From the NCBI GenBank assembly GCA_025359065.1, contig JANYHM010000041.1, positions 1 to 64,000 on the forward strand: DNA of 64,000 nt, read 5' to 3'. The notes under the pieces are model-generated. The model made no database searches. It was not told the origin of the DNA and saw only the letters and a program-made list of their open reading frames with translations. This DNA is from Synechococcales cyanobacterium GL140_1_metabinner_5_sub. GTDB lineage: Bacteria; Cyanobacteriota; Cyanobacteriia; Cyanobacteriales; Chamaesiphonaceae. This document shows, piece by piece, positions 20,102 to 29,401 of this stretch (position 1 is its first letter; each line of letters begins with the position of its first letter). The translations under genes were made by a program, and so were the position numbers.

Positions 20102-21572
20102 ATGGACAGTTGCGTACCCGCAAAAAAGCTGTGGCCATTTCATCCACTGCCGATCGAATTTCACTGGCCGGTCGATCGTAATTATTCACCACAATCCCAA
20201 AAGCCAACTGCTGATATTGTGCTGGATTGGCATAGCCCGCTAAAGCGATCGCTCCAGTTAAAGTACCAGTCTTGGCCTGAATTTGGTTGGGATAGTTTTT
20301 AAACCGATTAGCCAAAGTACCATTCACTCCTCCCACCGGCAAAGAATCACGATAAACAGCCGCCTCGGGAGTTTTGGACATGCCCACCAAAGTCTGTACC
20401 AAAGTCTGGGGTGACAGCAAATTTTTCCGGGACAGCCCCGAACCATCGACTTGACGGTAGCCATTGGCGTTTACGCCCAAACCAGTCAGCTTCGCCTTGA
20501 CCAGCCGCAAGCCTAAATCGGCGGTGCTGTTACCAGCTTCGGTATTGCTGCGGCCTAAAGTGCGCAACAGCACTTCTGCAAATAAATTATTACTAGTGCG
20601 GTTAGTTTGCTTAATTAACTCCCCCAAAGTTGGTGATTCGATCGATGCTACTTCTTGCCCCAACTTAAATGGTTCATCACTCACCTGTACCTGACTGGCG
20701 TTGATCTGTTTCTGCGCCAAATTGAACTGCAATTGGCTGAGCCAGGTAGCGCTGGGGTTCAGCATCGCCAAATTTAGCGTGGTGCCACCGCCTACCGGTA
20801 AATTGCCTATTAACAACAAAGTGGGTTTACCTTGTACGGCCTGAACTTCGATCGAATTCTCGGTGCGGGCAGCTCCCGTAACTGCCCGGTTATCTATTTG
20901 CCAAGGAATACCCGCCAACGAATTTCCCCAGCGGTAACTGGGCGGCTGCCCAATCTTTTGAGGAGTAACGACTAAATCCACCGCATTTTGCTGCAAAATC
21001 AGGCTGGTAGTAGGCACTCCATAATCGGTGTACAAATCGCCCCATTCCCAGTCAGGATTCATCGGCGAGCCACGAAAGTAGCTGCCGTTAGCAGTCAGTT
21101 TACTAATCTGCCGGATGCCCTGCTGCTGAAGCTGATCTGCCAAATCTTGAATTTGGAGATTGGTAATAGTGGGATCTCCACGACCAAAAACGTTCAGGGA
21201 CGGCTGCTGCGGATTGCTGTTGGGATCTAGGTAAATGGAGGTACGTAAGCGGTATTGACTGCCTAGATGGTTTAAGACGGCAGCGGTAGTCAAAAGTTTA
21301 TTACTAGAAGCAGGAATAAATAGACTGTTTCCTTGGTAGCTGGCCAAAGGAGTATTCGCTGCTAACGGCTGCACATAATAGCCCCAATGATAGCGCTGTA
21401 GGTTGTAGCGACTGGCGATCGAATTCACCGTATTACTCAGATTGGCTGGACAGATTGTGGGTTCACTCTGCGCTATCGGCGAGGGAGATGATTTACTAGG
21501 GGCTTGGGCAAATGCCGGATGGGTCAGCAATAAGTGCGAAGCAAACAGAATAGCTAAAGATTTTGGGATCAT
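20100..21572 (-). CDS. dacB: D-alanyl-D-alanine carboxypeptidase/endopeptidase (PBP4 type)
   Basis: A 490-residue periplasmic class C penicillin-binding protein that trims or opens peptidoglycan crosslinks. A signal peptide covers residues 1-23 (cleavage near AFAQA). Catalytic motifs are all present: SxxK at S89-S-N-K92 in IPASSNKLL, SxN in NRTSNNLFAE about residue 330, and KTG in QAKTGTLTGA about residue 435. The ~100-residue PBP4 insertion between SxxK and SxN is present. It converges on secG. Upstream 21573-21812 holds no gene. Confidence 0.92.
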   Translation of the reverse strand: MIPKSLAILFASHLLLTHPAFAQAPSKSSPSPIAQSEPTICPANLSNTVNSIASRYNLQRYHWGYYVQPLAANTPLASYQGNSLFIPASSNKLLTTAAVLNHLGSQYRLRTSIYLDPNSNPQQPSLNVFGRGDPTITNLQIQDLADQLQQQGIRQISKLTANGSYFRGSPMNPDWEWGDLYTDYGVPTTSLILQQNAVDLVVTPQKIGQPPSYRWGNSLAGIPWQIDNRAVTGAARTENSIEVQAVQGKPTLLLIGNLPVGGGTTLNLAMLNPSATWLSQLQFNLAQKQINASQVQVSDEPFKLGQEVASIESPTLGELIKQTNRTSNNLFAEVLLRTLGRSNTEAGNSTADLGLRLVKAKLTGLGVNANGYRQVDGSGLSRKNLLSPQTLVQTLVGMSKTPEAAVYRDSLPVGGVNGTLANRFKNYPNQIQAKTGTLTGAIALAGYANPAQYQQLAFGIVVNNYDRPASEIRSAVDEMATAFLRVRNCP

Positions 21573-21812
21573 GCAAAACTAACGAGGAAATTCGATCAGG
21601 GTATTGCTAATTCTGACATTCGATCGGGGTAAACTGTGAAATGTGAGACATAATTTGGCTTGACAATTTTTTAGATTGCAGGCACACATTGGGTGCAAAA
21701 TCATCTAGGATAGCCACTGGGTCAGCCTGCCATCATCTAGAATTTTTCTTGTCCGCCTGCCCGCATTCAACAACAGTAGCCACCCCCTCAGCATTTGTAG
21801 CTGCTAGCCAGT

Positions 21813-22772
21813 ATGGTTCTCGATTCGCCCCCCATCAAAATATTATTGGTAGATGACGATCTAGTCGTGCGCGCTAAAATTGGCGAAGCATTAGTTCTAG
21901 ACGGTTTTGAACTGATCTTGGCTGAGAATGGCAATGCAGGCATTGAGGCTTACCTCGAACATCACCCAGATATTGTCTTGGTCGATGGAGTGATGCCAGA
22001 TCTAGACGGTTTTGAATTCTGTGAGAAGCTTAAAGAGCTAGAATCTAACCGACTCACCCCGATTTTGATGATTACGTCTCTGGATGATGACGATTCGGTC
22101 GAAAAGGCTTTTGCGGCTGGAGCTAATGATTATATTACTAAGCCAGTAAACCTGGCAATCTTGCGCCAGCGGGTCAAGAACATGGTGCAGCAGTCCCAGC
22201 AGCTCAAAGACAAGTTCAAAATTGCCGAAGAACTGCAACAAGACAACCAAAACCTGAAAATTTTAGCCAATCTAGATAGCCTCACCAAGCTGCACAATCG
22301 ACGGGGCTTTGAAGACTATTTGCAGCAGGAATGGGAGCGAATGAAGCGAGTCTGCGCGCCGCTTTCAATCATCATGTGTGATATTGATTTTTTCAAAAAT
22401 TACAATGACACTTATGGCCACCCCGCAGGTGATCGATGCCTAATTAAGGTCAGCGCTGCCATGCGCAACGCCGTGCGCCGCAGCAGTGATTTGGTGGCCA
22501 GATACGGCGGCGAAGAGTTCGTAGTAGTATTGCCCAACACCGATGCCATGGGCGCAATCTATGTGGCCGAAAACATTCGATCGGCGGTCAAAGATTTACG
22601 AGTGCATCACAACACTTCGGCTGTAGGTGAGTTTTTGAGCATGAGTCTGGGAGTAGCCACCATGATCCCCACCCCCGGCGTAGATATTTCTAAAGTAATT
22701 GACGCATCCGATCGGGCATTGTACGAAGCAAAAGCCCAAGGCCGCGATCGAGTAGTAATGGCGATCGCTTAA
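21813..22772 (+). CDS. Response regulator with REC and GGDEF domains (diguanylate cyclase)
   Basis: A 319-residue PleD-like two-domain protein. The REC domain is residues about 8-125: acidic pair DDD at 15-17, phospho-acceptor Asp in VLVDGVMPD, Thr/Ser in MITSLDD, Lys in YITKPVN. A short coiled coil (128-148) leads to a GGDEF domain with RYGGEEFVVV about residue 230. The inhibitory I-site RxxD five residues before it (RSSDLVARYGGEEF) is intact, so the enzyme should make cyclic di-GMP and be product-inhibited. The partner kinase is not in the window. Confidence 0.93.
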   Translation: MVLDSPPIKILLVDDDLVVRAKIGEALVLDGFELILAENGNAGIEAYLEHHPDIVLVDGVMPDLDGFEFCEKLKELESNRLTPILMITSLDDDDSVEKAFAAGANDYITKPVNLAILRQRVKNMVQQSQQLKDKFKIAEELQQDNQNLKILANLDSLTKLHNRRGFEDYLQQEWERMKRVCAPLSIIMCDIDFFKNYNDTYGHPAGDRCLIKVSAAMRNAVRRSSDLVARYGGEEFVVVLPNTDAMGAIYVAENIRSAVKDLRVHHNTSAVGEFLSMSLGVATMIPTPGVDISKVIDASDRALYEAKAQGRDRVVMAIA

Positions 22773-22804
22773 AACCAATCAACCCCATATTTACTACTTA
22801 TGGG

Positions 22805-23593
22805 CTATTTGGTGAACACCCCGATCGTCTGGGGTAATTGGGTATGGGGCTGCATAATAATTTTACTATTTACCATCAAACCAGTGCTGGCTCCACCGTC
22901 TAACATGGCTACCTGTTCAGCACCAAATTTTTTCAAGGTTGCCTCAGCTTCGCTTTGACTAGCACCTTCACTACTGAAGAATAAAACCGTTTTATATGCG
23001 CTGTCATCACGCAAATTTTTGGTGCCGATAAAAGTGCGAGCCAAAGGCTGATTGGCATTTTTTCCAGCGGTAGCAGCCAGCGCTCCCACCACATTGGGCA
23101 TTGCTCCATCAAAAGTGCGTCGGCTATAAGGATCGATCGAGATTCGCCCCTGCGACCAAGCAACTGTTAGGGTTTTATCAGGAAATTCTTTTAGTCCGTA
23201 GCCATAGGTAATTAGCTGACGGTTTTGCTTCAGACCAAAGGCAATCCCAGTAGGTTTGTTGTACTCCTGAAAAAAGGTGCCGTTGATCATTACTTTGGGG
23301 ACTTCTTTTTTCTTATTTGGAGCAGCAAATTCTTCAAAAGCCATTTGGCCAACTTTGCCAGTGGGAGTAGGTTTACCGCTAAGGCTGCGCAGTTCGGCTT
23401 TGCTCAAATCAATTTCAATTACATGAGGATTCCCTTTGATCACCTTATTTGCCCACATTTTGATGCCAGGAGCAATTGTCGTTTCTTGCAAAACAGGTGT
23501 GGGTTTGGGTGTAGGTGTCGCCTGGTTTGCTGGAATACAGCCGCTCAGGGCAATGATTGGCAGGAGACTTAACAGGTATCGATTGCTGCTCAT
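22805..23593 (-). CDS. Lipoprotein with phosphodiester glycosidase (NAGPA) domain
   Basis: I start it at ATG 23593 (MSSNRYLLSLLPIIALSGC), which gives a proper lipoprotein signal with lipobox LSGC; the frame extends 15 codons further upstream. A TP-rich linker follows, then a NAGPA-type domain. Its signature segments are VMINGTFFQEY, GIAFGLKQN, VVGALAA and the C-terminal AMLDGGASTGL. These domains are thought to act on phosphodiester-linked sugars; the substrate in cyanobacteria is unknown. Convergent with the GGDEF gene, 32 bp apart. Confidence 0.85.
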   Translation of the reverse strand: MSSNRYLLSLLPIIALSGCIPANQATPTPKPTPVLQETTIAPGIKMWANKVIKGNPHVIEIDLSKAELRSLSGKPTPTGKVGQMAFEEFAAPNKKKEVPKVMINGTFFQEYNKPTGIAFGLKQNRQLITYGYGLKEFPDKTLTVAWSQGRISIDPYSRRTFDGAMPNVVGALAATAGKNANQPLARTFIGTKNLRDDSAYKTVLFFSSEGASQSEAEATLKKFGAEQVAMLDGGASTGLMVNSKIIMQPHTQLPQTIGVFTK

Positions 23594-23848
23594 GGATTTG
23601 AGGTATTTGAACAAGACTTGCTTCACACAGGTCATCACCGTTATCGAAAAATGTGGGAAAATTTCTTAACTCATCGATCGAGAACCCTTCTATTTTTAGG
23701 ATACCCAGAAGCTTTGACTGTGTAGCAGCTATTTGGCTGATTGGTAAGCCCTAAGAAATTTGTTTGCTCATCATAAAATTTAAGTTTTCCTAGACAGGAA
23801 TTGCCTCTATAGCATTTGAAGCTAAAAACTAAACTATGGTCATAAAAG

Positions 23849-24802
23849 ATGTCTGGAAAACAAACAACCGCTGGAATAATAGCTCTTTTGATTGTCTTAG
23901 TTACTTCGATCGCTATCCTTTGTTCGATTTTTGGCTGGAGCTATTGGCCAGAGAGGCTTTCACACTTTCAGATTCAATATTGGCTGCTAGCGATCGGCTT
24001 ATTTTTGGTATTGTTGTTGTTGAGAGAGCGATCCACAGTTTTAATTGGACTCTTTTGTGTAGTGATTCTCTCGACCAATATGGTCACTTGGTACTTGCCC
24101 GCTGGTCGTCCTCATCGGTCATTAGTTAAAATTTTGTTTTCTAATGTCTGGGAAACCAATCTTAATCATCAGCCGATTTTGAATTTAGTTCGATCAGAAG
24201 CTCCAGACATTGCAATTTTTGTGGAGGTGAATACACGCTGGCGAAAGCAGTTGGATAGTCTCCAAGACATTTTGCCTTACAGCCGTGATAATAAAAGAGG
24301 CGAGGTAATCTACAGCAAAATTGATTTAGCCAAAACTTCAATTGTGCCGCCAGACTCTAGTTTTGTCCGCACACTAATTTTACGTTATTTGCAAATACAG
24401 GGCAAAACATTCACCCTAGTTGCCACCCACCCCTCTGCTCCGGCAACCCCTGCCGAATTTGCCAAGCGCAATAGACATTTAGAAGATTTAGGACTACTTT
24501 TGGAAAAATCATCAGATGATTTAATTGTGGTGGGTGATTTTAATGCAACTCCTTGGTCGCCTTACTACAAAAAATTTGTAGATCGCAGCCGGTTGGTAAA
24601 TGCGCGGGAGGGTTTGGGACTGCATCCCACTTGGTCAACGTTGGTAGTCCGGAAGTTGCCTAGCTGGTTACAATCGGTGTTCTCGGTGCCGATCGATCAT
24701 ATTTTTATTCGTGCTCCCAATACCTACGCTACTTCTTTTCGGACTGGGAATGATATTGGTTCAGATCATCTGCCGATTATTGCTGAAATTAGTCACTGGT
24801 AG
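23849..24802 (+). CDS. Membrane-anchored endonuclease/exonuclease/phosphatase family protein
   Basis: A 317-residue protein. Three hydrophobic helices lie in residues about 7-85, followed by an EEP catalytic domain. The DNase I/sphingomyelinase-type motifs are visible: ILFSNVW, IFVEVN (metal Glu), VATHPS (His), VVGDFNATPW (Asp/Asn), PIDHIFI and IGSDHLPIIAEI (Asp-His pair). The topology fits an enzyme facing the periplasm or lumen. The substrate (nucleic acid, phospholipid or inositol-type phosphate) cannot be told from sequence. Confidence 0.88.
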   Translation: MSGKQTTAGIIALLIVLVTSIAILCSIFGWSYWPERLSHFQIQYWLLAIGLFLVLLLLRERSTVLIGLFCVVILSTNMVTWYLPAGRPHRSLVKILFSNVWETNLNHQPILNLVRSEAPDIAIFVEVNTRWRKQLDSLQDILPYSRDNKRGEVIYSKIDLAKTSIVPPDSSFVRTLILRYLQIQGKTFTLVATHPSAPATPAEFAKRNRHLEDLGLLLEKSSDDLIVVGDFNATPWSPYYKKFVDRSRLVNAREGLGLHPTWSTLVVRKLPSWLQSVFSVPIDHIFIRAPNTYATSFRTGNDIGSDHLPIIAEISHW

Positions 24803-25198
24803 GAATATCAGTTGACAAGGGGGAGAAAAAGAGAGTAACCACAGGAAATCTAACGGAGAGCTGTAGTGTTCTTAGGGTACGCCGAGAGGGGCAAAGTTGA
24901 GATTACTCTGAAAATGTTGGTTTGGCACTGCTTATTTTTTTGTAAGTGCCTTTGGTGGTCATAGCATCAGTTGGAAAATCGCAGCTCCCTTTTGACTGGA
25001 GACCACTAGAGTTCCTGGCTTGATCACCGCTAATCCGCAGATGATAGAGAATGCTGTTTTTATAGTGTTGTTCATGAGTTAGATGGATCCAAGAAAACCA
25101 ATCCAAATCTAACACACCTCGCAGCCATGCGAGAGATAGCCTATGGGTGAGCCAGTTTGGATTAGATAACTTTACAAAATCTGATTTCTGTCTAAAAT
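24803..25198. other. Gene-poor stretch upstream of truncated pirin
   Basis: About 395 bp without a gene I can support. A 70-codon minus frame (24903-25115) shows no family features that I recognise. A hairpin CTCGC/GCGAG (25118-25122, 25129-25133) lies between inverted ATCCAAA/TTTGGAT words. The DNA replaces what should be the 5' third of the pirin gene, so a deletion or insertion endpoint lies near 25198. Confidence 0.5.
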
Positions 25199-25678
25199 AA
25201 AGATAGTTTGGGGACAGGATCGGTGATTTTACCTGGAGATGTGCAGCGGATGTCGGCGGGGAGAGGAATTCGGCACAGTGAATTTAATGCTTCTTTAACT
25301 GAGCCGGTGCATTTTTTGCAAATCTGGATTTTGCCGGGGCAAAATAGTATCGATCCTGGTTATGAGCAGAAGAACTTTACGGATGCTGAAAAGCTGGGTA
25401 AGCTGCGGTTGGTGGGTTCCAGAGATGGTCGGGATGGTTCCATTACTATTCATCAAGATGTGAATTTTTATGCGGGCATTTTACAAGCTGGTGAAGATGT
25501 CAGCTACGATTTTGTGCCGGGACGAGTTGCTTGGTTGCAGTTAGCTCGGGGTGCGGTGAAGTTCAATGAATATGAGCTGAAGGCCGGTGATGGGGTGGCA
25601 ATCGATAAAGAATCTTCAATAGCAATTAAATCTCTCACCGCAGATACCGAAGTACTGTTGTTCGACATGGCCTCATAG
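25199..25678 (+). pseudogene. Pirin-family protein lacking its N-terminal third
   Basis: The frame reads KDSLGTGSVILPGDVQRMSA, GRGIRHSEFN, FLQIWILPGQ and a full C-terminal cupin to FDMAS. This matches the YhhW-type pirins (bicupins, some with quercetinase activity) from about residue 78 on. The first 75 or so residues, which hold the HxH metal ligands of the N-terminal cupin, are missing, and no matching sequence lies upstream. A TTG at 25208 could start a 156-residue product, but without the metal site it would not be a normal pirin. I infer a pseudogene. Confidence 0.75.
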
Positions 25679-25907
25679 ACCTCAGGTAGAAGTGTGACTT
25701 CTCTTAGGATTCCATGGATTGTTTTGTCACAGCTATACCAGCATCAGATGCCAGAGTAAACTAGAATAGCTATAATCCAGACAGTTTACGTAACTAGCAA
25801 AAACTTTTAGAAATCGATGGATCAATAAATTTCGTTGCCCATCATTGTAATTGATCAAACCTTAGCCAAAATTCATCTATACTTTGGGTCACACATCATA
25901 CCCAGTC

Positions 25908-26162
25908 ATGTCTACAGAATTCACCATTGGCGCAACAGTTTGTCTGGCCAGCCAACCACCCTACATTAAAACCGCTGATCCTATGCCCATGCTGCGACCA
26001 GGGCAATTGATCGCAGTGGGTGCAACCGGCATTGTAATTTCGCGCCAACCCGGAGAGTATTGGGCGGTAAAGTTCGATCGAGGGTCTTTCTTGATCGATG
26101 GCAAATACCTCAGCAGCGAAATGACTCCTATAGAAACACCCTCCACAGAACCCCAAAGCTAG
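25908..26162 (+). CDS. sipA: SipA-like regulatory protein (NblS interactor)
   Basis: An 84-residue protein of the DUF3148/SipA family. It starts MSTEFTIGATVCLASQPPY and continues IKTADPMPMLRPGQLI. It keeps the conserved GVVISRQPGEYWAVKF core of a small SH3-like barrel. In Synechococcus SipA binds the histidine kinase NblS and the regulator NblR, tuning high-light and nutrient-stress signalling. I chose ATG 25908 over an upstream TTG (25884) because family proteins begin here. The last 15 residues are a variable tail. Confidence 0.85.
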   Translation: MSTEFTIGATVCLASQPPYIKTADPMPMLRPGQLIAVGATGIVISRQPGEYWAVKFDRGSFLIDGKYLSSEMTPIETPSTEPQS

Positions 26163-26211
26163 CAGCTTGCGATATCCTAGTGCAAGAGTCGCTGAGAGAT
26201 CACAATCTGCC

Positions 26212-27393
26212 ATGAAATACCGTCGCTTTGGCCGTACCGAGCTATCCGTCCCCGTTTTTTCTTGCGGTGGAATGCGCTATCAATACAAATGGCAAGATAT
26301 TGGGATGCCCGGAATCCCTGCTGAAAATCAGCAAAACCTGGAAGCCACCATTCGTCGATCGCTAGAGTTGGGCATTAACCATATCGAGACGGCTCGTTTT
26401 TATGGTTCTTCGGAAGTGCAGCTCGGCCAAATTTTACCGCAGCTCGATCGATCGAGCTTTATTTTCCAGACTAAAATTGGCCCTGAGTCCGATCCTAAAA
26501 AATTCTTAGCCAATTTTAATCGCTCCATGGAGCTACTACAGCTAGACTATGTAGATCTGTTGGGCATTCATGGCATTAATAATGCTGAATTATTAGAGCA
26601 AACCATCCGTCCTGGCGGCTGCTTAGAAGTAGCCAGAGCACTACAAAAATCTGGGCGAGTGCGCCATGTGGGCTTCTCGACTCATGCTCCTACGGATGTT
26701 ATTTGTCAGGCCATTGCTACTAATGAGTTTGACTATGTAAATTTGCATTGGTACTACATTAACCAACAAAATTGGGCAGCGATCGCAGCGGCGACTAAGC
26801 ACGATATGGGAGTCTTTATTATTAGTCCTACCAATAAAGGCGGCTTACTCAATAAACCTTCAGCTAAACTCCAAGAACTCTGTCAGCCGCTCAGCCCTAT
26901 GGTGTTCAATAATTTGTTTTGTCTGAGTCATCCTCAAGTGCATACTCTCAGCGTTGGTGCCTCGGTGCCGAGTGATTTTGATGAGCATATTAAAACGCTG
27001 GAATTCCTTGATCAATCAGAGGATATACTGCCGCCTATTATTCAACGTTTAGAGCAGGCCGCGATCGATAAACTAGGCGAAAATTGGTATCGCACTTGGC
27101 GCGATGGTTTGCCAGAACATGGGGCGACTCCTGGCAATATCAATATTCCGGCAATTTTATGGCTACGAAATTTGGCCTTGGCTTATGATATGGAAGAATA
27201 TGGCCAGTTGCGCTATAACCTCTTAGAAAACGGCGGCCACTGGTTTCCGGGGGCGCGGGCTACAGATGTTGGTCAATATAATCTGACAGAATGCCTAAAA
27301 AATAGTCCCCATGCTGCTCAGATTCCTGCTTATTTAGCAGAGGTCGATCGGCTGTTGGGTAGTGAAGGGGTCAAGCGCTTGTCGCAGAGTTAA
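26212..27393 (+). CDS. Aldo/keto reductase
   Basis: A 393-residue AKR-fold oxidoreductase of the long cyanobacterial type. The start MKYRRFGRTELSVPVFSCGGMRYQ is canonical (ATG 26212; the frame opens 15 codons earlier). Catalytic residues are recognisable: the Asp before GINHIETARFYGSSE (the Tyr of RFYG), and DLLGIHGINN with the His. The C-terminal 90 residues correspond to the region that in related reductases carries a [4Fe-4S] cluster. Here the cysteine quartet is not present (GNINIPAIL and NLTECLKNSP instead), so I predict no cluster. The substrate is unknown. Confidence 0.88.
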   Translation: MKYRRFGRTELSVPVFSCGGMRYQYKWQDIGMPGIPAENQQNLEATIRRSLELGINHIETARFYGSSEVQLGQILPQLDRSSFIFQTKIGPESDPKKFLANFNRSMELLQLDYVDLLGIHGINNAELLEQTIRPGGCLEVARALQKSGRVRHVGFSTHAPTDVICQAIATNEFDYVNLHWYYINQQNWAAIAAATKHDMGVFIISPTNKGGLLNKPSAKLQELCQPLSPMVFNNLFCLSHPQVHTLSVGASVPSDFDEHIKTLEFLDQSEDILPPIIQRLEQAAIDKLGENWYRTWRDGLPEHGATPGNINIPAILWLRNLALAYDMEEYGQLRYNLLENGGHWFPGARATDVGQYNLTECLKNSPHAAQIPAYLAEVDRLLGSEGVKRLSQS

Positions 27394-27433
27394 TCATCAA
27401 ATTGTGGTAATACGTTTTCACTATAATTGGGGA

Positions 27434-28042
27434 ATGACAATGGTTGCACTCCGAGATACATCGCCTTTAATGACCCCAGAAGAATATTTGGACTGGGAAG
27501 GAAAGCAAGAACTGCGCTATGAGTACGTAGACGGTGAGGTCTATGCTATGACTGGTGGTACTATTAACCATAGTGCAATTGCTGTCAACATCACTACCCT
27601 GCTGAGTAATCATTTGGCAGGCGGTGGATGCCGGGTCTTGAATTCTGATGCCAAGGTGGAGATTTTATCAAGCATCCGCTCCGTGAACAACAAATCTAGT
27701 GCCTACCTTTATCCTGACATTAGTGTTACCTGCGATAATCGCGATCGCCGTGCTAATCAGTTTATTGCTCATCCATGCTTGGTCATCGAAGTCCTTTCGC
27801 CTAGTACCGAAGCTTATGACCGAGGCAAGAAGTTTCGTTTGTACCAAAGATCGGAAACTTTGCAGGAGTATGTAATGGTTAGCACTGAGGAAATGGCGGT
27901 TGAAATCTATCGCAAAAATGACCAAGGCCAGTGGAGCATCTTGGCCTATGAAGTTGGGGATACGGTGGAATTTACGAGTGTGGAGTTGTCGGTGGAGATC
28001 GATCGGCTTTTTCAGGGCATTGTGTTCGAGCAGGAGGCTTAA
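27434..28042 (+). CDS. Uma2-family putative endonuclease
   Basis: A 202-residue Uma2 (DUF820) protein with a PD-(D/E)XK fold. It starts near MTMVALRDTSPLMTPEEYL, with RYEYVDGEVYAMTGGT (Glu/Asp) about residue 34 and the core YPDISVTCDNRD, then PCLVIEVLSPSTEAYDRGKK (Asp, E-V-L). Uma2 genes are hugely amplified in cyanobacteria; their role (nuclease, possibly linked to mobile DNA) is unproven. The start is ATG 27434, with GGGG just upstream; ATG 27440 is possible. Fragments related to its 3' part recur at 29221 and 29402. The following 256 bp to 28298 hold no gene I can support. Confidence 0.85.
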   Translation: MTMVALRDTSPLMTPEEYLDWEGKQELRYEYVDGEVYAMTGGTINHSAIAVNITTLLSNHLAGGGCRVLNSDAKVEILSSIRSVNNKSSAYLYPDISVTCDNRDRRANQFIAHPCLVIEVLSPSTEAYDRGKKFRLYQRSETLQEYVMVSTEEMAVEIYRKNDQGQWSILAYEVGDTVEFTSVELSVEIDRLFQGIVFEQEA

Positions 28043-28298
28043 TGTGGTTTTCATTGGTGGCTTAACTCACAAGTGCCCTTAGATCTTTGAGGGCAATCGT
28101 CAAAGTCATAGGTTCGATCGGGGTGAAGGTTGTGCTGGTGATTCCCATGGTGCGGGAGTTATTATAGTTTTTTTGAGTTGAATGTCGTTATGCCTTTTTA
28201 TATTCAGGTTGTCTGTGTTATTCACGGCGCGTAAGATCTATTCTTGATCTCTAAGGATGATAATTAATCACCATTCTTTTAGCGGGAAGGGAGTAATC

Positions 28299-28817
28299 CT
28301 ATCCTTTAACTTCTTGAGTCGATTGTCTTTTCTGGTGGGTTTGAGTTACCTTCTCTGTACCTATTAGTTTATGAAGATCTGATAGCTCATCTACTGAAGC
28401 TTCGGTTTTACGAGGTCTACCACCACGTTTGCCATTATCTCTGGAGGCTTGAGCTTTAGCTTCAGATTTCGACTTACCACCGTGACGACCTAATTCGGCC
28501 ATCCAGGCTTTAGAACCAAATAACCCCGATACTAATTGCGCTACTCCTAGATCTGCATCTAAACTTTCCCAGTGCAAAGCAGATCCAGTTGGCATAATCT
28601 CCACTTCGGCTAGTTGTTCTGGAGTGCCATTTGCTAATCCTTGTAACAGTTGATAGGGAAAACCCATCATCACTCCGTTAGTTAGCTCGATGAATACTCG
28701 TTCGCTATCGGTTGCATACCAAGCTTTGACGGCTCTGGGTTCGGCTTCGGCTAGAGCTTTGCCAGCAGCTCTGGCTTGGTCGAACTGTGCTATTAATTCG
28801 GGACTAATATTACTCAT
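28299..28817 (-). CDS. DUF2442 protein with basic AT-hook-like tail
   Basis: A 172-residue protein. Residues about 25-95 are a DUF2442 domain (RAVKAWYATDSERVFIELTNG, then PYQLLQGLANGTPEQLAEVE). The C-terminal 70 residues are basic and contain GKRGGRPRKTE, an AT-hook-like DNA-binding motif. DUF2442 genes often lie directly after DUF4160 genes and the pair is thought to behave as a toxin-antitoxin module. Here its start overlaps the DUF4160 stop by 8 bp. The DNA-binding tail suggests that this partner is the autoregulator or antitoxin, which is inference. Confidence 0.8.
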   Translation of the reverse strand: MSNISPELIAQFDQARAAGKALAEAEPRAVKAWYATDSERVFIELTNGVMMGFPYQLLQGLANGTPEQLAEVEIMPTGSALHWESLDADLGVAQLVSGLFGSKAWMAELGRHGGKSKSEAKAQASRDNGKRGGRPRKTEASVDELSDLHKLIGTEKVTQTHQKRQSTQEVKG

Positions 28818-29043
28818 GAATTTCTTTCCATTTTGCTAACAGCTCGATTTGATACTCGATTACTAAACTCAACGCTTTGGCTAGATCTTTGTTGCCGATT
28901 TTCCCTTCAACGTTGAACACTATGGGTTCGACTAACTCTATCTTTACTTCTGCGTCACTTTTGAAAACATGTACGTGTGGAGGGAGATGGTCGTTAGGCC
29001 AAATTACAATCCTGAACCCATCTTGTTTGATAATTGTTGGCAT
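28810..29043 (-). CDS. DUF4160 protein (putative toxin-antitoxin partner)
   Basis: A 77-residue protein starting MPTIIKQDGFRIVIWPNDH, then LPPHVHVFKSDAEVKIEL. The PPHVHV motif is the signature of DUF4160. I start at ATG 29043; the frame extends 16 codons upstream, without family support. It overlaps the downstream DUF2442 gene by 8 bp, so the two are translationally coupled. The histidine-rich HxPPHVHV segment could be catalytic, but the activity is not known. Confidence 0.8.
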   Translation of the reverse strand: MPTIIKQDGFRIVIWPNDHLPPHVHVFKSDAEVKIELVEPIVFNVEGKIGNKDLAKALSLVIEYQIELLAKWKEIHE

Positions 29044-29220
29044 ATTTACTCCCCTACTTTTGAATATAACCTGTCGCTTGGGTTTTTGCAACCTTCACTT
29101 TGGTTGGTAGGGGTAGTTCATGCTCGATCGAGTCAAATTATCACTCATACTGCGATTGCCTCCTGTTCGATGTTTATCTTCAAACCTGCTGTATCTCTGC
29201 TGTGTCTGCGGTAAGTTTTT

Positions 29221-29260
29221 GGTGATCGATCGGCTTTTTATGGGCATTATGTTTGAGCCT
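29221..29260 (+). pseudogene. Uma2 C-terminal relic A
   Basis: VIDRLFMGIMFEP here mirrors EIDRLFQGIVFEQ at the end of the Uma2 gene ending at 28042, with about 85% nucleotide identity over 35 bp. No other part of Uma2 is attached, so this is a fragment left by recombination. Confidence 0.6.
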
Positions 29261-29294
29261 AGAAAGGAATTTTATTGAGAAGTATGAAGCAGCA

Positions 29295-29372
29295 GAAAAC
29301 TATAGCCATAGTTGGACTATCGATTATTTTGCCAACTGTTCTTTGATCCACTGCCGCACCTGGCGAATCAAA
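29295..29372. repeat. Left 78-bp direct repeat of the helicase-methylase island (Uma2 relic B)
   Basis: Aligns without gaps to 36851-36928, with about 86% identity overall and 32 identical bases at the right end (29341-29372 versus 36897-36928). On the minus strand 29324-29372 encodes LIRQVRQWIKEQLAK and a stop, the C-terminus of the Uma2 gene at 36880-37539. The two copies, in the same orientation, enclose the helicase and methylase genes. Confidence 0.8.
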
Positions 29373-29401
29373 TGTACTAGTCAAAACGGATAAAATATCC
29401 C

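Noticed and set aside
21660-21688. TTGACA as -35 box before the GGDEF gene
   Set aside because: No acceptable -10 box follows at 16-18 bp (CACACA lies there), so I do not call a promoter.
24903-25115. 70-codon minus frame upstream of the pirin fragment
   Set aside because: I could not match it to any family, and there is no coding context. It may be debris of an unknown gene, but I cannot support it.
28085-28170. 29-codon minus frame starting MGITSTTFTPIEPMT
   Set aside because: Too short, no ribosome binding site, no family resemblance.
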